Origin: Pseudomonadota bacterium
Lineage (GTDB): Bacteria; Desulfobacterota; Desulfarculia; Desulfarculales; Desulfarculaceae
Assembly: GCA_018819925.1 (NCBI GenBank)
Contig: JAHJPG010000088.1
Span: forward strand, 1 to 50,002
Length of the DNA stretch: 50,002 bases
Direction of reading: 5' to 3'
Below the pieces are notes generated by a model, which made no database searches, had not been told where the DNA came from, and worked only from the letters and a program-made list of their open reading frames with translations. The translations under genes were made by a program, and so were the position numbers. Every line of letters begins with the position of its first letter. Position 1 is the stretch's first letter. Below, in pieces: positions 15,910-26,907 of the stretch.

Positions 15910-18192
15910 TTAATCCCGCATCAACACCTGGCGGGGCTTGGAACCTTCGCTGGGCCCCACGATGCCGTCGCGCTCCATCTGCTCGATGAGATTGGCCGCC
16001 CGGTTATAGCCCACCTTGAGGCGGCGCTGCACGTAGCTGATGGAGGCCTGGCCGCTCTCGCGCACCAGGGCCACCGCCTCGGGGTAGAGCTCGTCGTCCC
16101 CCGCTCCGCCGTCGTCGCCGCCCTCATCCTCGGAGGTGGCGGCCACCACGCTTTCATCATACTCGGGCCGGGCCTGGCCCTTCCAAAAGCGGGTGACTCT
16201 CTCGATCTCCTCCTCGCTGACGAAAGCCCCGTGCAGGCGGCTGACCCCGGTGGTGTCCGGAGGCACGAAGAGCATGTCCCCGCTGCCCAGCAGATGCTCG
16301 GCCCCCTGCTGGTCCAAAATGGTGCGGCTGTCCACCCGGCTGGCCACCTTGAAGGAGATGCGGGCCGGGAAGTTGGCCTTGATAAGACCGGTGATGACGT
16401 CCACGCTGGGCCGCTGGGTGGCCAACACCAGATGGATGCCCGCCGCCCGGGCCATCTGGGCCAGGCGGGTTATGAGCCCCTCCACCTCCTTGGAACTGAC
16501 CATCATCAAGTCGGCCAACTCGTCGATGAACACCAGCACGTAGGGCAAGGGCTCCAGAAACTCGCGGCCGTTGTTGTCCACCCCCTCGGGGGCCGGGATG
16601 GGCCCCTTGTCGGCCAGGCGGCGGTTGAAGGACTCGATGTTTTTGACCCCCACCTCGGCCAACAACTCGTAGCGCCGCTCCATCTCCCGCACCGCCCAGC
16701 GCAGCCCGGCGGTGGCTTCCTTGGGGCTGGTGATTATGGGATAGAGCAGATGGGGAATGTCGCTGTAGGCCGACAGCTCGATGCGCTTGGGGTCCACCAT
16801 GAGGATGCGCACCTGCTCCGGGGTGCTGCGGTAGAGGATGGAGAGCACCAGGCAGTTCATGAACACGCTCTTGCCCGAGCCGGTGGCGCCGGCGATGAGC
16901 AAGTGGGGCATGCGGGCCAGGTTGGTCACCACCGGGTGCCCCAGGATGTCCTTGCCCACGGCCAGGGTGAGGCGGCCGGTGGCCTTTTGGTACACCGGGG
17001 CCGAGAGCAGCTCGCGCAGGGCCACCATCTCCCGCACCGGGTTTGGTATCTCGATGCCGATGACCGCCTTGCCCGGGATGGGGGCCACGATGCGGATGGA
17101 CTTGGCCCGCATCACCATGGCCAAATCGTCGGCCAGGCCCGCCACCTTGCTTATCTTCACCCCGGGGGCGGGCTTGAACTCGTAGCGGGTGACCACCGGA
17201 CCGGGGGCCACCTCGCGCACCGCGCCATGCACCCCGAAGTCGGCCAGCTTTTCCTCCAACACCCGGCTGGTGGCCCTGAGGGCCTCGGCCTGCTCGGGCG
17301 GAGCCGGGCCGGGGCCTGGGTCCAAGAGATCCAAGGCCGGCAGCTTGAAGCGGCCCTTTTTGGATGCGGCGGTCACCGCCCCGGAGGCGGAGCCGCCCCC
17401 GGCCAACCGGGGCTTGATCACCGGCCCGTTGTCCGCCTCGCCCCTGGGCGCCGGGGCCGGCAGGGCCGGCGGCGCGGCCGGCTCGGGACGGGAAATGACG
17501 ATATCGGGCCGGGGTTGCGGCTCCGCCGGCGCCGGATCGGGTTGGGGCCGCAGGCTAAGGGGCCCCACGGAGGGCGCGGCCAAGGGCTGCCCCGCCGCCG
17601 GGGCCCGCAGCAATGGCCCCAACAGGGGCCACAGGGACCAGGCCAGCAGGCCCAGGGCCCCGGCCCAGATCGCCAGGGGCAGACCCCAGGCAAGCCATTG
17701 ACCCGCCGCGCCCATGCCTTGGGCCATGGCCCGGCCCGCTCCACCGCCCACAGGGAGGGAGGCTCCGCCCAGGTTGATGGTCCCGCCAGCCGCGCCCAGG
17801 GTGGCCGCGGTGGCCACCAAAAGGCCCAGCCCGGCGGCCCACAAGGGCAGCATGCGCCCGGCGGCGCGGCCCGACCACAGCAGCCAGGCGGCAAGAAGCG
17901 GCAGCACCACCAGCCACCAGGCCCCCAAGCCGAACAAATCATAGGCCACGGCGGACAGGGCGGCCCCGGCATGGCCCAGCAGGTTGCCGGCCGGCCCGTT
18001 TACCTCGTGGATCGGTGAGGGGTCCGAGGCGCTGTACCAGGCCAGGGACAGAATCACGGCCAGGGACAGGGCGGCCAGAAAAGCCGCACCCGCCACCCGG
18101 CCCGCCTGGGCGGCGGCGGCCATGGTCCGGCTGGGCGCGGCGGCCTTGGAAACACGTGGGGTGGCGGTCTTTTTAGGGCGCTTGGCGGACAA
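15910..18192 (-). CDS. ftsK: DNA translocase FtsK/SpoIIIE
   Basis: The 760-residue protein anchors at the division septum and pumps the chromosome termini apart. The N-terminal third has several hydrophobic segments (the first at about residues 30-50), followed by a Pro/Ala-rich linker. The RecA-like motor follows with Walker A AGATGSGKSVFMN and the Walker B region YVLVFIDELADLMM. At the C-terminus a winged-helix gamma domain (VQRRLKVGYNRAANLIEQME) reads the polar KOPS sequences. The linker is short compared with E. coli FtsK, so total length matches the SpoIIIE-like form. Confidence 0.96.
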   Translation of the reverse strand: MSAKRPKKTATPRVSKAAAPSRTMAAAAQAGRVAGAAFLAALSLAVILSLAWYSASDPSPIHEVNGPAGNLLGHAGAALSAVAYDLFGLGAWWLVVLPLLAAWLLWSGRAAGRMLPLWAAGLGLLVATAATLGAAGGTINLGGASLPVGGGAGRAMAQGMGAAGQWLAWGLPLAIWAGALGLLAWSLWPLLGPLLRAPAAGQPLAAPSVGPLSLRPQPDPAPAEPQPRPDIVISRPEPAAPPALPAPAPRGEADNGPVIKPRLAGGGSASGAVTAASKKGRFKLPALDLLDPGPGPAPPEQAEALRATSRVLEEKLADFGVHGAVREVAPGPVVTRYEFKPAPGVKISKVAGLADDLAMVMRAKSIRIVAPIPGKAVIGIEIPNPVREMVALRELLSAPVYQKATGRLTLAVGKDILGHPVVTNLARMPHLLIAGATGSGKSVFMNCLVLSILYRSTPEQVRILMVDPKRIELSAYSDIPHLLYPIITSPKEATAGLRWAVREMERRYELLAEVGVKNIESFNRRLADKGPIPAPEGVDNNGREFLEPLPYVLVFIDELADLMMVSSKEVEGLITRLAQMARAAGIHLVLATQRPSVDVITGLIKANFPARISFKVASRVDSRTILDQQGAEHLLGSGDMLFVPPDTTGVSRLHGAFVSEEEIERVTRFWKGQARPEYDESVVAATSEDEGGDDGGAGDDELYPEAVALVRESGQASISYVQRRLKVGYNRAANLIEQMERDGIVGPSEGSKPRQVLMRD

Positions 18193-18236
18193 ATCGCTTC
18201 CTCTCTGAAGCCTTTACCAGGCTACGGGGGTACAAT

Positions 18237-18959
18237 CTAGGCTCCGGTTCCGGGGCTGTCAACCGGAGGCCCTTCCCCGGCCTGTCTCTGCAACTCAAGT
18301 ATGCGCTCCCGCACCAAATCAGACAGATCCTCGCGCTGGGAGGGCCGCCGGCCGTCGGCCGGGATTGGCTGCCCCAGAATCACCTCGATGGGGCCGGGGT
18401 CCAAAAGAAAGCGGTCGTTGGCCATGACCTGGCGGGTGCCTTGCAAATAAAAAGGAACCACCGGCCGGCCCGATTTGATGGCCAAGAGGAACCCCCCGCT
18501 TTTAAAGGGCAGAAGCTGGCCGTCATCGGAGCGGGTGCCCTCGGGGAAGATCACCACGCTGGCCCCGTCGCTCACCCGCTGGGCGGCCAGGGCCAGGCTA
18601 TGCATGGCCTGGCGGCTGGCCGAGCGGTCGATGGGGATGTTGCCCGCAGTCGTGAGGGCTGGGCCGAACAAAGGGATAGAGAAAAGCTCCTTCTTGGCCA
18701 CCCACCGGAAGTTCTTGGGCATCACCGACTGCAAGGATGGTATGTCCAGGGCCGAGGCGTGGTTGCCCGCGAAGACGTAGGTGGCCCCGGGTTTGAGATT
18801 TTCCCCGCCACTCAGGCGCACCCGGCAGCCGATGCCCCGCATGAGCAGGCGGGCCCAGGCCCGGGGAGCCCATTGCAGCTTGTGATCGCTGACTCCCAGG
18901 AGGCCCCCGACAACCACCGCCAGGGACAGGGTGATGGTCAGAAGCACCATCCAGGTCAT
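18237..18959 (-). CDS. plsC: 1-acyl-sn-glycerol-3-phosphate acyltransferase (PlsC family)
   Basis: This 240-residue membrane-associated acyltransferase makes phosphatidic acid in phospholipid synthesis. It has an N-terminal hydrophobic segment, the catalytic NHASALD (HX4D), the glycerophosphate-binding stretch NIPIDRSASR, and FPEGTRS. The start at 18959 is the first in-frame ATG before the membrane segment; an open extension towards 19403 would run across the ssb promoter and gene on the other strand and is rejected. An AAGGAG further upstream has no in-frame start codon nearby, so the N-terminus is slightly uncertain. ftsK follows on the same strand. Confidence 0.9.
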   Translation of the reverse strand: MTWMVLLTITLSLAVVVGGLLGVSDHKLQWAPRAWARLLMRGIGCRVRLSGGENLKPGATYVFAGNHASALDIPSLQSVMPKNFRWVAKKELFSIPLFGPALTTAGNIPIDRSASRQAMHSLALAAQRVSDGASVVIFPEGTRSDDGQLLPFKSGGFLLAIKSGRPVVPFYLQGTRQVMANDRFLLDPGPIEVILGQPIPADGRRPSQREDLSDLVRERILELQRQAGEGPPVDSPGTGA

Positions 18960-19031
18960 GCCCCATGCGGTCCAAAGATAGCGTATCGGCCGCCACCAGC
19001 GGCTCTTGTCTCCTTCACGGGTCGCCTTGGC

Positions 19032-19060
19032 TTGCGGCCCCTTTTCACCTTGTGTTACAG
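19032..19060 (+). promoter_or_regulatory. possible sigma70-type promoter of ssb
   Basis: TTGCGG (19032-19037) is followed after 17 bases by TTACAG (19055-19060), 30 bases before the ssb start, in the gap between divergent plsC and ssb. The match to consensus is moderate. Confidence 0.35.
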
Positions 19061-19089
19061 TCAAGCTCAAAATCCAAAGGAGTTGTCTA

Positions 19090-19533
19090 ATGGCCCGCGG
19101 CGTCAATAAAGTCATTCTCATCGGCAACCTGGGTGCAGACCCGGAACTAAAGTATACCCCAAGCGGCACCCCGGTGTGCACCTTCCGCCTGGCCACCAGC
19201 GAGTCTTTCAAGGACCGCGAGGGCAACATGCAAGAGCGCACCGAGTGGCACCGCATCGTGGCCTGGGCCAAGCTGGGCGAAATCGCCGCCCAATACCTGT
19301 CCAAGGGCCGCCAAGTGTTCATCGAAGGCTCCATCCGCACCCGCTCCTGGGAGGACCAGAGCGGCGAGCGCAAGTACATGACCGAGATCGTGGCCCGGGA
19401 CATCCAATTCCTGGGCGCCGGCGGCCAAGGCGGCCAGGGTGGCGGAGGAGGATACGGAGGCGGCAGTCAGGGCGGTGGCGGCGGCAACGACTTCGGCGGA
19501 CCGCCCTCCACGGACGACGACATACCCTTCTAG
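19090..19533 (+). CDS. ssb: single-stranded DNA-binding protein
   Basis: The 147-residue protein coats single-stranded DNA in replication and repair. The OB fold covers about residues 1-110 ([53 protein letters not shown]). A Gly-rich disordered linker follows. The acidic tip DDDIPF is the docking tail for repair and replication partners. ATG 19090 has AAAGGAG upstream. A terminator hairpin lies 29 bases past the stop, so ssb is probably a single-gene unit. Confidence 0.97.
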   Translation: MARGVNKVILIGNLGADPELKYTPSGTPVCTFRLATSESFKDREGNMQERTEWHRIVAWAKLGEIAAQYLSKGRQVFIEGSIRTRSWEDQSGERKYMTEIVARDIQFLGAGGQGGQGGGGGYGGGSQGGGGGNDFGGPPSTDDDIPF

Positions 19534-19561
19534 CGCCTGACAAACGCCGCATTTGAAATCT

Positions 19562-19592
19562 GGCCCCGCCCCAGCGGCGGGGCCTTGCTTTG
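19562..19592 (+). terminator. intrinsic terminator after ssb
   Basis: GGCCCCGCC (19562-19570) and GGCGGGGCC (19576-19584) form a perfect nine-pair stem with loop CCAGC, followed by TTGCTTTG. Confidence 0.75.
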
Positions 19593-19636
19593 CCGGGCGC
19601 GCTGGCCTAAGCTTGCCGGAGAAGGAGACACCAACC

Positions 19637-20248
19637 GTGCTTGTGGAGATCAACCCTCAGAATCCCCAGCCGCGCCTGATCCAGCGGGTGGTGGAGCTAT
19701 TGGAAAAAGGCGGGGTGGTGGCCTATCCCACCGACACCTTCTACGGCCTGGGCTGCGACATCCACAACAAAAAAGCACTCAAACGCCTCCACCAGATCAA
19801 GGGCCAACCCGAGTCCAAGCCCTTCTCCTTCATCTGTCCGGACCTGAGCGACGTAAGCCGTTACGCCTTGGTGACCAATTACGCCTACAAGACCCTCAAA
19901 CGCCTGCTGCCCGGCCCCTACACCTTCGTGCTCACCGGCAGCCGGGAGGTGCCCAATATGATGCTCACCCGGCGCAAGACCGCGGGCATCAGGGTGCCCG
20001 GCCATCCCATACCCGTGGCCATCGTACAAGCCCTGGGGCACCCCTTGGCCAGCGCCACGGCCACCGCTGCCGAGGGCCGGGAGCTGCTGCACGCCTGGGA
20101 GGTGGAAGAGCTTTTAGGCAAGCAGTTGGATATGGTGGTGGACGGCGGGCCGGTGCCGGGGCAGCCCTCCAGCGTAATCAGCCTGGTGGACGACCAGCCC
20201 GAGATCATCCGCGAAGGGGCCGGGGCGGTGGACGAATTCCGAGTCTGA
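19637..20248 (+). CDS. Sua5/YrdC/YciO family protein (threonylcarbamoyl-AMP synthase-like)
   Basis: The 203-residue single-domain protein has the family hallmarks: GGVVAYPTDTFYGLGCD, then KRLHQIKGQPESKPFSF, LLPGPYTFVL and the basic pocket RRKTAGIRVPGH. The family binds ATP, bicarbonate and threonine to form threonylcarbamoyl-AMP for tRNA t6A modification. Length and the residues around KGQPESKP look closer to YciO-like paralogues than to TsaC, so the t6A role is not certain. The GTG start at 19637 has AAGGAG nine bases upstream. The gene is preceded by the ssb terminator. Confidence 0.88.
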   Translation: MLVEINPQNPQPRLIQRVVELLEKGGVVAYPTDTFYGLGCDIHNKKALKRLHQIKGQPESKPFSFICPDLSDVSRYALVTNYAYKTLKRLLPGPYTFVLTGSREVPNMMLTRRKTAGIRVPGHPIPVAIVQALGHPLASATATAAEGRELLHAWEVEELLGKQLDMVVDGGPVPGQPSSVISLVDDQPEIIREGAGAVDEFRV

Positions 20249-20298
20249 CCAGGGATCACGGCCACGCGCCCGGCGCGATCGAATTCCGCGGAGCGGTT

Positions 20299-20991
20299 AT
20301 GAAGAAAATCGGCTTGATCGGCGGGCTGGGCCCAGAATCCACCCTTGATTACTACAGGGGCATCATCAGCGCCTTCGCCGCCGCCGGGGCCAAATACGAC
20401 TACCCGGAAATTTTCATCCACAGCCTAAACCTGGGCAGCGCCCTGCGCCTGTTCCAGTCCGGCCAGTGGGACCAGGTGGCCGAGTTGTTGCTGGAGAGCG
20501 TCATGGCCCTGCACCGGGCCGGAGCCCAGTTCGCGGCCATCGCCTCCAACACCCCCCACCTGGCCTTTGAGCAGGTCCAGGCCCGCTCGCCTCTGCCGCT
20601 CATCAGCATCGTGGAGGCCACCCGTGACAGGGCCTCGGCCATGGGCCTAAAACGGCCGGGCCTCTTGGGCACCCGGGTCACCATGGGCTCAACCCTCTAC
20701 CAGGACTGCTTCGCTCCCCGGGACATGGAGGTGGTGGCGCCGCCGCAAGAAGACCAGGCCCTGATCCAGCAGCGCCTGGACACCGAGATAGAGTTGGGGG
20801 TTTTCAAGGACAGCACCCGCCGGGAGCTTCTGGGCATCGCGGCCCGCCTGAAGGACGAGCGGGCCATCGACTCGGTGATCCTGGGGTGCACCGAGCTACC
20901 CCTGATCCTGGACCGGGACGAGTTGGGCCTGCCCTTCCTCAACACCGCCGCCATCCACGTGGCTGCCATCGTGGATTACTGCCGCCGCTAA
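20299..20991 (+). CDS. aspartate/glutamate racemase family protein, first catalytic Cys replaced
   Basis: The 230-residue protein starts MKKIGLIGGLGPESTLDYY, the usual beginning of PLP-independent Asp/Glu racemases. The second catalytic cysteine is present in VILGCTELPLIL. The first, normally in a CNTxH context, is Ser here (AIASNTPHLAF). Two-cysteine members racemise aspartate or glutamate; single-cysteine variants exist with altered substrates. The gene follows the Sua5-like gene by 50 bases and converges with the MFS gene. A role in D-amino-acid supply is possible but unproven. Confidence 0.87.
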   Translation: MKKIGLIGGLGPESTLDYYRGIISAFAAAGAKYDYPEIFIHSLNLGSALRLFQSGQWDQVAELLLESVMALHRAGAQFAAIASNTPHLAFEQVQARSPLPLISIVEATRDRASAMGLKRPGLLGTRVTMGSTLYQDCFAPRDMEVVAPPQEDQALIQQRLDTEIELGVFKDSTRRELLGIAARLKDERAIDSVILGCTELPLILDRDELGLPFLNTAAIHVAAIVDYCRR

Positions 20992-21034
20992 CCCGCCTTG
21001 CCCGCCGGCCTTGGGGCCGCGCCAGGCAAATTCG

Positions 21035-22498
21035 TCAGCGAACCGGGGAGGCCTGCTCATTGCGGCGCTCCAGCCACCAGGCGGCCAGAGCCACCGCGAT
21101 GCTGCTGGTGCCCAGCCAGGCGGCCAACCGGAAGGCGCCGGAAACCCCGGCCACCAGGGCCTGGGGTGGAGCGGCCATGAGGTCTGCCTGGTCCGCCCCC
21201 GGGGCCGCCGCCAAAAAGTAGACGCTGAAGACTGCCCCCATCAAGGGAACCCCGGAGGTGTTGCCCAGGGTGCGCGAAAGCGACACCAGGCCCGAGGCCA
21301 CCCCCAGGCGATTGCGGGGGGCCCGACCCATGATGGAGCTGTTGTTGGGCGCGTGAAAAAGCCCCAAGCCAAGGCCCAGGGGCAGCACCCTCAGGACGTA
21401 CTCCCAGGCCGAGATGTGCAGGGTTATGCCACTCAGGCGCAGGCACCCGACCACCAACAGCACCAGGCCGGCCAGGCTCACCACCCGGGCGCCAAAGCGG
21501 TCGGCGCACCAGCCCGCCAAGGGCGAGACCACCCCCATGCTCACCGGCACCACCAACATAAGAAAACCGGTCTGCTGGGGAGAGTAGCCCTCGGCCACCT
21601 GCAGGTAGATGGGCAGGATGAACACCCCGCCCAGGATCAAAAAAGCGATCCATCCCATGAGCAGGCCCAGGCCAAATTGAGGATCTTTGAACAGGCCCAG
21701 GGGCATCATTGGGTGGCGGGTTGTGGTTTCCACCCACAGAAAGGCAGCCACTCCCAAGACGCAGGCCCCCAACAGCAGCGGGGCCGCGCCAGAGGAGAAG
21801 CCGTAGTGCTGGCCCATGGTCATGCCCAGGGCGTAGCAGACCAGGGCCAGGAACAAAATCAAGGCGCCCGGCGCGTCGAAGCGCTCCCCGTTTTTGCCCT
21901 TCCAGTCGCTGGGCACGTTGCGGGCCACCACCCACCAGGCGAGCAGGCACACCGGCAGGTTGACCAGGAAGATGGCCCGCCAGCCCACGGTGCCCACCAG
22001 CAGGCCTCCCAGGGGATGGCCCACGGCCAGGCCCAGGGACACGGCGGTGCCGATGATGCCCATCACCCTCCCCCGCTGCTCGGCGGGAAATATCTCGGTG
22101 ACTATGCCCATGCCCAGGGCCTGCATCATCACCGCGCCCATGGCCTGCACGCCCCGGAAGAGGATTAGGGTCCAGGCGTTGGTGGCCAGGGCGCACAGCG
22201 CCGAGCCCACCCCGAACACCGCGATGCCCAAAAGATAGACCCGCTTCTTGCCGAACATGTCGCCCAGGCGGGCCACCCCCAGCATGAGCGAGGTGATGAC
22301 CAGGGCGTAGCTCACCACCACCCACTCGATGGTGGCCAGGCTGGCCTTGAGGTCTTGCATGAGGGTGGGCAGGGCGATGGTGACGATGCTTATGTCCATG
22401 GTGCCCATGAACACGCTGAGGCCGATGCCCAATAGAGCCAGGTTGCGGCTGAACTCCGGTGCCGCCTCCATGCCGTCTATGTTGTTGAGTTGGGGCAT
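21035..22498 (-). CDS. MFS transporter, DHA2 (EmrB/QacA-like) family
   Basis: The 487-residue protein has about 14 hydrophobic segments and the DHA2 pattern. Segment 1 carries the motif SVFMGTMDISIVTIALPTL, the A-motif LGDMFGKKRVYLLG follows in loop 2-3, and motif C-like glycines appear in segment 5 (GTAVSLGLAVGHPLGGLLVG). Such proteins export drugs or metabolites using the proton gradient. It is the last gene of the minus-strand run that begins with hisC, 71 bases after the EI24 gene. No regulator or membrane-fusion partner is next to it, so the substrate is unknown. Confidence 0.92.
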   Translation of the reverse strand: MPQLNNIDGMEAAPEFSRNLALLGIGLSVFMGTMDISIVTIALPTLMQDLKASLATIEWVVVSYALVITSLMLGVARLGDMFGKKRVYLLGIAVFGVGSALCALATNAWTLILFRGVQAMGAVMMQALGMGIVTEIFPAEQRGRVMGIIGTAVSLGLAVGHPLGGLLVGTVGWRAIFLVNLPVCLLAWWVVARNVPSDWKGKNGERFDAPGALILFLALVCYALGMTMGQHYGFSSGAAPLLLGACVLGVAAFLWVETTTRHPMMPLGLFKDPQFGLGLLMGWIAFLILGGVFILPIYLQVAEGYSPQQTGFLMLVVPVSMGVVSPLAGWCADRFGARVVSLAGLVLLVVGCLRLSGITLHISAWEYVLRVLPLGLGLGLFHAPNNSSIMGRAPRNRLGVASGLVSLSRTLGNTSGVPLMGAVFSVYFLAAAPGADQADLMAAPPQALVAGVSGAFRLAAWLGTSSIAVALAAWWLERRNEQASPVR

Positions 22499-22568
22499 GG
22501 CGAGGTTCCTAACACCTTGGATCAGATGGCGCGAGAATTTCGAATTGTACCACCAACATCCAAGGCGG

Positions 22569-23363
22569 TCAGGGCAAGGCGGGATTGCGGGGGGCTGGGA
22601 TATCGGAAGGCGGCAGGGGGCGCTCCAGGTACAGCAGGGTGCCGCCCACCGCCGCCAGGGGCAACAGGGCGAAGTTCACCACCGGCACCAGGCCCATGGC
22701 CAACACCGCGCTGCCGAACCCCAGCCAGCCCAGACCCATGCCCCGCACGTAGCGCGACTTTTCCTTCAGGCTAAGGCCCCGGCGGTCCAGGGGATAGTCC
22801 ATGAACTCCAGGGCAAGGAAATGGGCGGTGACCAGCCAGGCCAAGACGGCGTAGGCCACCCCTCCCAAGCCGGGTATGAAGTTGAGCAAGAGCAGGGGCA
22901 GCATCACCCCCAAATATATGAGCAGGCGCATCAGGCTTTGCCGGAGCGCCCGAAGCACCTCGCGGGCCAGTCCGCCGTCGGCCCAGGGCGCTCCCGGGGG
23001 CATCCCCTGGGCCAGGGCTTCGGTGCGGCGGGTGAGCAGATCCAGGAAAGGCTCGGACACCATCCGGCCCACCACGGCGAACAGGTATATCTGCAAGATC
23101 AAAAGGGCCAGCACCACCAGGACCAGCAATAGGTAGAGCAGCACGGCCCACCACCAGCCCTCTCCGCCGGGCAGCAGGCCACGCACCCAATCCCCCAGAT
23201 AGGCGTAGCTCAACCAAAAAGCCAGAACGAAAAGAAGCAGGTTAAGAAAGAAGGGAGCGGCGGCCAGGGGCAAAAGGCGCTTGTGGCCCCACAAAAAGCC
23301 CAGGGCCCTCAAGGGGGCCCCGAAGGCGCGCACAAAGGTTAGGGGATTTACCGCCGCCCTCAT
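22569..23363 (-). CDS. EI24/CysZ-like integral membrane protein
   Basis: The 264-residue protein has about four long hydrophobic regions and the EI24-domain pattern. The segment VVGRMVSEPFLDLLTRRTEALAQ lies between membrane spans, and FLALEFMDYPLDRRGLSLKEK follows later, characteristic of CysZ-like proteins. CysZ of enterobacteria mediates sulfate uptake, and other EI24 proteins have envelope-related roles. With no cysteine-synthesis genes here the function stays open. Its start overlaps the sppA stop (ATGA). Confidence 0.86.
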   Translation of the reverse strand: MRAAVNPLTFVRAFGAPLRALGFLWGHKRLLPLAAAPFFLNLLLFVLAFWLSYAYLGDWVRGLLPGGEGWWWAVLLYLLLVLVVLALLILQIYLFAVVGRMVSEPFLDLLTRRTEALAQGMPPGAPWADGGLAREVLRALRQSLMRLLIYLGVMLPLLLLNFIPGLGGVAYAVLAWLVTAHFLALEFMDYPLDRRGLSLKEKSRYVRGMGLGWLGFGSAVLAMGLVPVVNFALLPLAAVGGTLLYLERPLPPSDIPAPRNPALP

Positions 23364-24256
23364 GGTTTCAGGGGCGAGGCGGGCCAGCGGAAGGCCAGGC
23401 CGGGCATGGCTCCCAGCTCGGCGGCCAGGTCCCTGAAGAACAGGCGGGCCTGCTCCCGCAACATATCAGACCAGAAACCGCCCTTTTTCTCGGGCCACAC
23501 CAGGGTGGGTTCGCCCTTGATGCCCCCCAGGCGGGCGGCCAGGTTCACCGCGTCCTGGAAGTTGCCCAACAAGTCCACCAGGCCCAACTGCTTGGCCTTG
23601 GCCCCGGTGAACACCCCGCCGTTGGCCAGGGCCTCCACCTGCTCGTACTTCATGTGCCGGCCCTTGGCCACGTCGGAAACGAATTGGCGGTGGGTCTGGT
23701 CGATGAGCTCCTGCAGGTTGGCCCGCTCGGCCTCGGTTAGGGCCTTGGAGGGGATGCCAGCTCCCTTGAGGCTGCCCGACCGGAGAATCTGCATCCGCAC
23801 CCCCAGCTTTTCCAGCAGTTGGTGCAGGTCGGGAATGGTGGCGATTACCCCGATGGAGCCGGTGACCGTGGCCGGGGCGGCCACGATCTTGCTGCACGGA
23901 GCCAGCAGATAGTAGCCGCCGCTGGCGGCCACCCCGCCCATGGAGCCCACCACCGGCTTGACCTTGGCGGTGCGGGCCACCTCCATGAACATCTCCTGGG
24001 AAGCGGCGGCGCCGCCGCCCCCGGAGTCCACTCTGATGATGATGGCTTTTATGGAATCATCGCGCCGCAGGCGGATAAGGGCTTCGTTGAAGGTCTGGGA
24101 CTGCTCGATGAGGCCGTTGACCATCAGAACGGCTATTTTGCCCCCGAAAAAGGCTTGCGGGCGGAGCCCCGGCTTTGTAAGCAACAGGGCTCCGCCAAAC
24201 AAGACCACGATCAGGGTGCATACCCCAAAGGCCAGGGCCAGGGGGTGCTTTTTCAT
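23360..24256 (-). CDS. sppA: signal peptide peptidase SppA (short form)
   Basis: The 298-residue inner-membrane serine protease digests leftover signal peptides. An N-terminal anchor (about residues 8-28) precedes a single ClpP-fold S49 domain. The nucleophile Ser is in GSMGGVAASGGYYLLAP and the Lys base is probably in QFVSDVAKGRHM. The substrate-strand motif VDSGGGGAAASQEMF is also present. The single-domain length matches the Bacillus/archaeal type, which forms octamers, rather than double-domain E. coli SppA. It follows rpsA by 18 bases. Confidence 0.93.
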   Translation of the reverse strand: MKKHPLALAFGVCTLIVVLFGGALLLTKPGLRPQAFFGGKIAVLMVNGLIEQSQTFNEALIRLRRDDSIKAIIIRVDSGGGGAAASQEMFMEVARTAKVKPVVGSMGGVAASGGYYLLAPCSKIVAAPATVTGSIGVIATIPDLHQLLEKLGVRMQILRSGSLKGAGIPSKALTEAERANLQELIDQTHRQFVSDVAKGRHMKYEQVEALANGGVFTGAKAKQLGLVDLLGNFQDAVNLAARLGGIKGEPTLVWPEKKGGFWSDMLREQARLFFRDLAAELGAMPGLAFRWPASPLKP

Positions 24257-24274
24257 AAAAGTCTCTTCGGAGGC

Positions 24275-26098
<1,824 letters not shown>

Positions 26099-26209
26099 GG
26101 TTAAATCGCTTTAGCTCCTAATGGTATAGCCACGCGGCGGCCACGGCCATGCTCCGGCCGGGCTCCGCAACTTGTAAAACTAAGTTCTCCTACCAGAAAG
26201 TACGGGGGT

Positions 26210-26902
26210 TTACAAGGTTTCATTGGCCTTTTGGGCCAGGACCCATTGCCGCCCTCGCACCGCCTGGGCCAGGATTTCCACCACCTCCGGCAGCCCGTGG
26301 CCGGTGGTGTCCAACACCACGGCATCCTCCGCCGGGCGCAAGGGGCTCAGGCTGCGCTGGGAATCGCGCCGGTCCCGCAGGCGCAGATCCGCCAATACCT
26401 CATCCAACTCAGCCGGTTGCCCGCGCTGGGCAAGCTCCCGCCAACGCCGGCGGGCCCGCTCGTTTTCGCTGGCGGTGAGAAAAAACTTGGCCTCGGCCCG
26501 GGGGAAGACCACGGTGCCCATGTCCCGGCCCTCGGCCACCAAATCCCCCGCTTGGCCGGCAGCCCGTTGCAGGCCCATGAGATGCCCCCGCACCGGGGCC
26601 AGGGCCGACAGGCGGCTGGCCAATTGGCTGATTACTTCATTGCGAATGAAGGGTTCCACGTCCTGGCCATCCAAAAGCACCAAGAAGCAGCCCTCCCGGG
26701 ATTTGGCCTCCAGGGGCACCTCCTCCAGCCAGGCGTCAAGCTCTTCCTCGCCGGCATCCTGCATCCCGGCCCGTTGGGCGGCCAGGGCGATGGCCCGGTA
26801 CAGGGCCCCGGTGTCCAAGAAGGCGAAGCCCAACTCCCGGGCCAAAAGGCGGCTGGCCGAGGACTTGCCCGAGCCGGCCGGCCCATCCACGGTCACCACC
26901 AT
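26210..26902 (-). CDS. cmk: cytidylate kinase
   Basis: The 230-residue enzyme phosphorylates CMP and dCMP. It starts with the P-loop MVVTVDGPAGSGKSSASRLL and continues FAFLDTGALYRAIAL, the CMP-binding region. Later it shows GRDMGTVVFPRAEAKFFLTA, the RARRRW lid, and a C-terminal DTTGHGLPEVVEIL. The CMP-binding insert typical of bacterial Cmk is present. It lies five bases after hisC and before rpsA. Confidence 0.96.
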   Translation of the reverse strand: MVVTVDGPAGSGKSSASRLLARELGFAFLDTGALYRAIALAAQRAGMQDAGEEELDAWLEEVPLEAKSREGCFLVLLDGQDVEPFIRNEVISQLASRLSALAPVRGHLMGLQRAAGQAGDLVAEGRDMGTVVFPRAEAKFFLTASENERARRRWRELAQRGQPAELDEVLADLRLRDRRDSQRSLSPLRPAEDAVVLDTTGHGLPEVVEILAQAVRGRQWVLAQKANETL

Positions 26903-26907
26903 GGAGC

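Noticed and set aside
15802-18018. Long plus-strand frame opposite ftsK
   Set aside because: Shadow of ftsK: the minus strand has Walker motifs, membrane segments and the gamma domain; the plus frame has His/Gly/Gln-rich sequence without family features.
18960-19403. N-terminal extension of the PlsC gene
   Set aside because: The extension lies opposite ssb and its promoter and reads as low-complexity sequence; the PlsC membrane segment begins at 18959.
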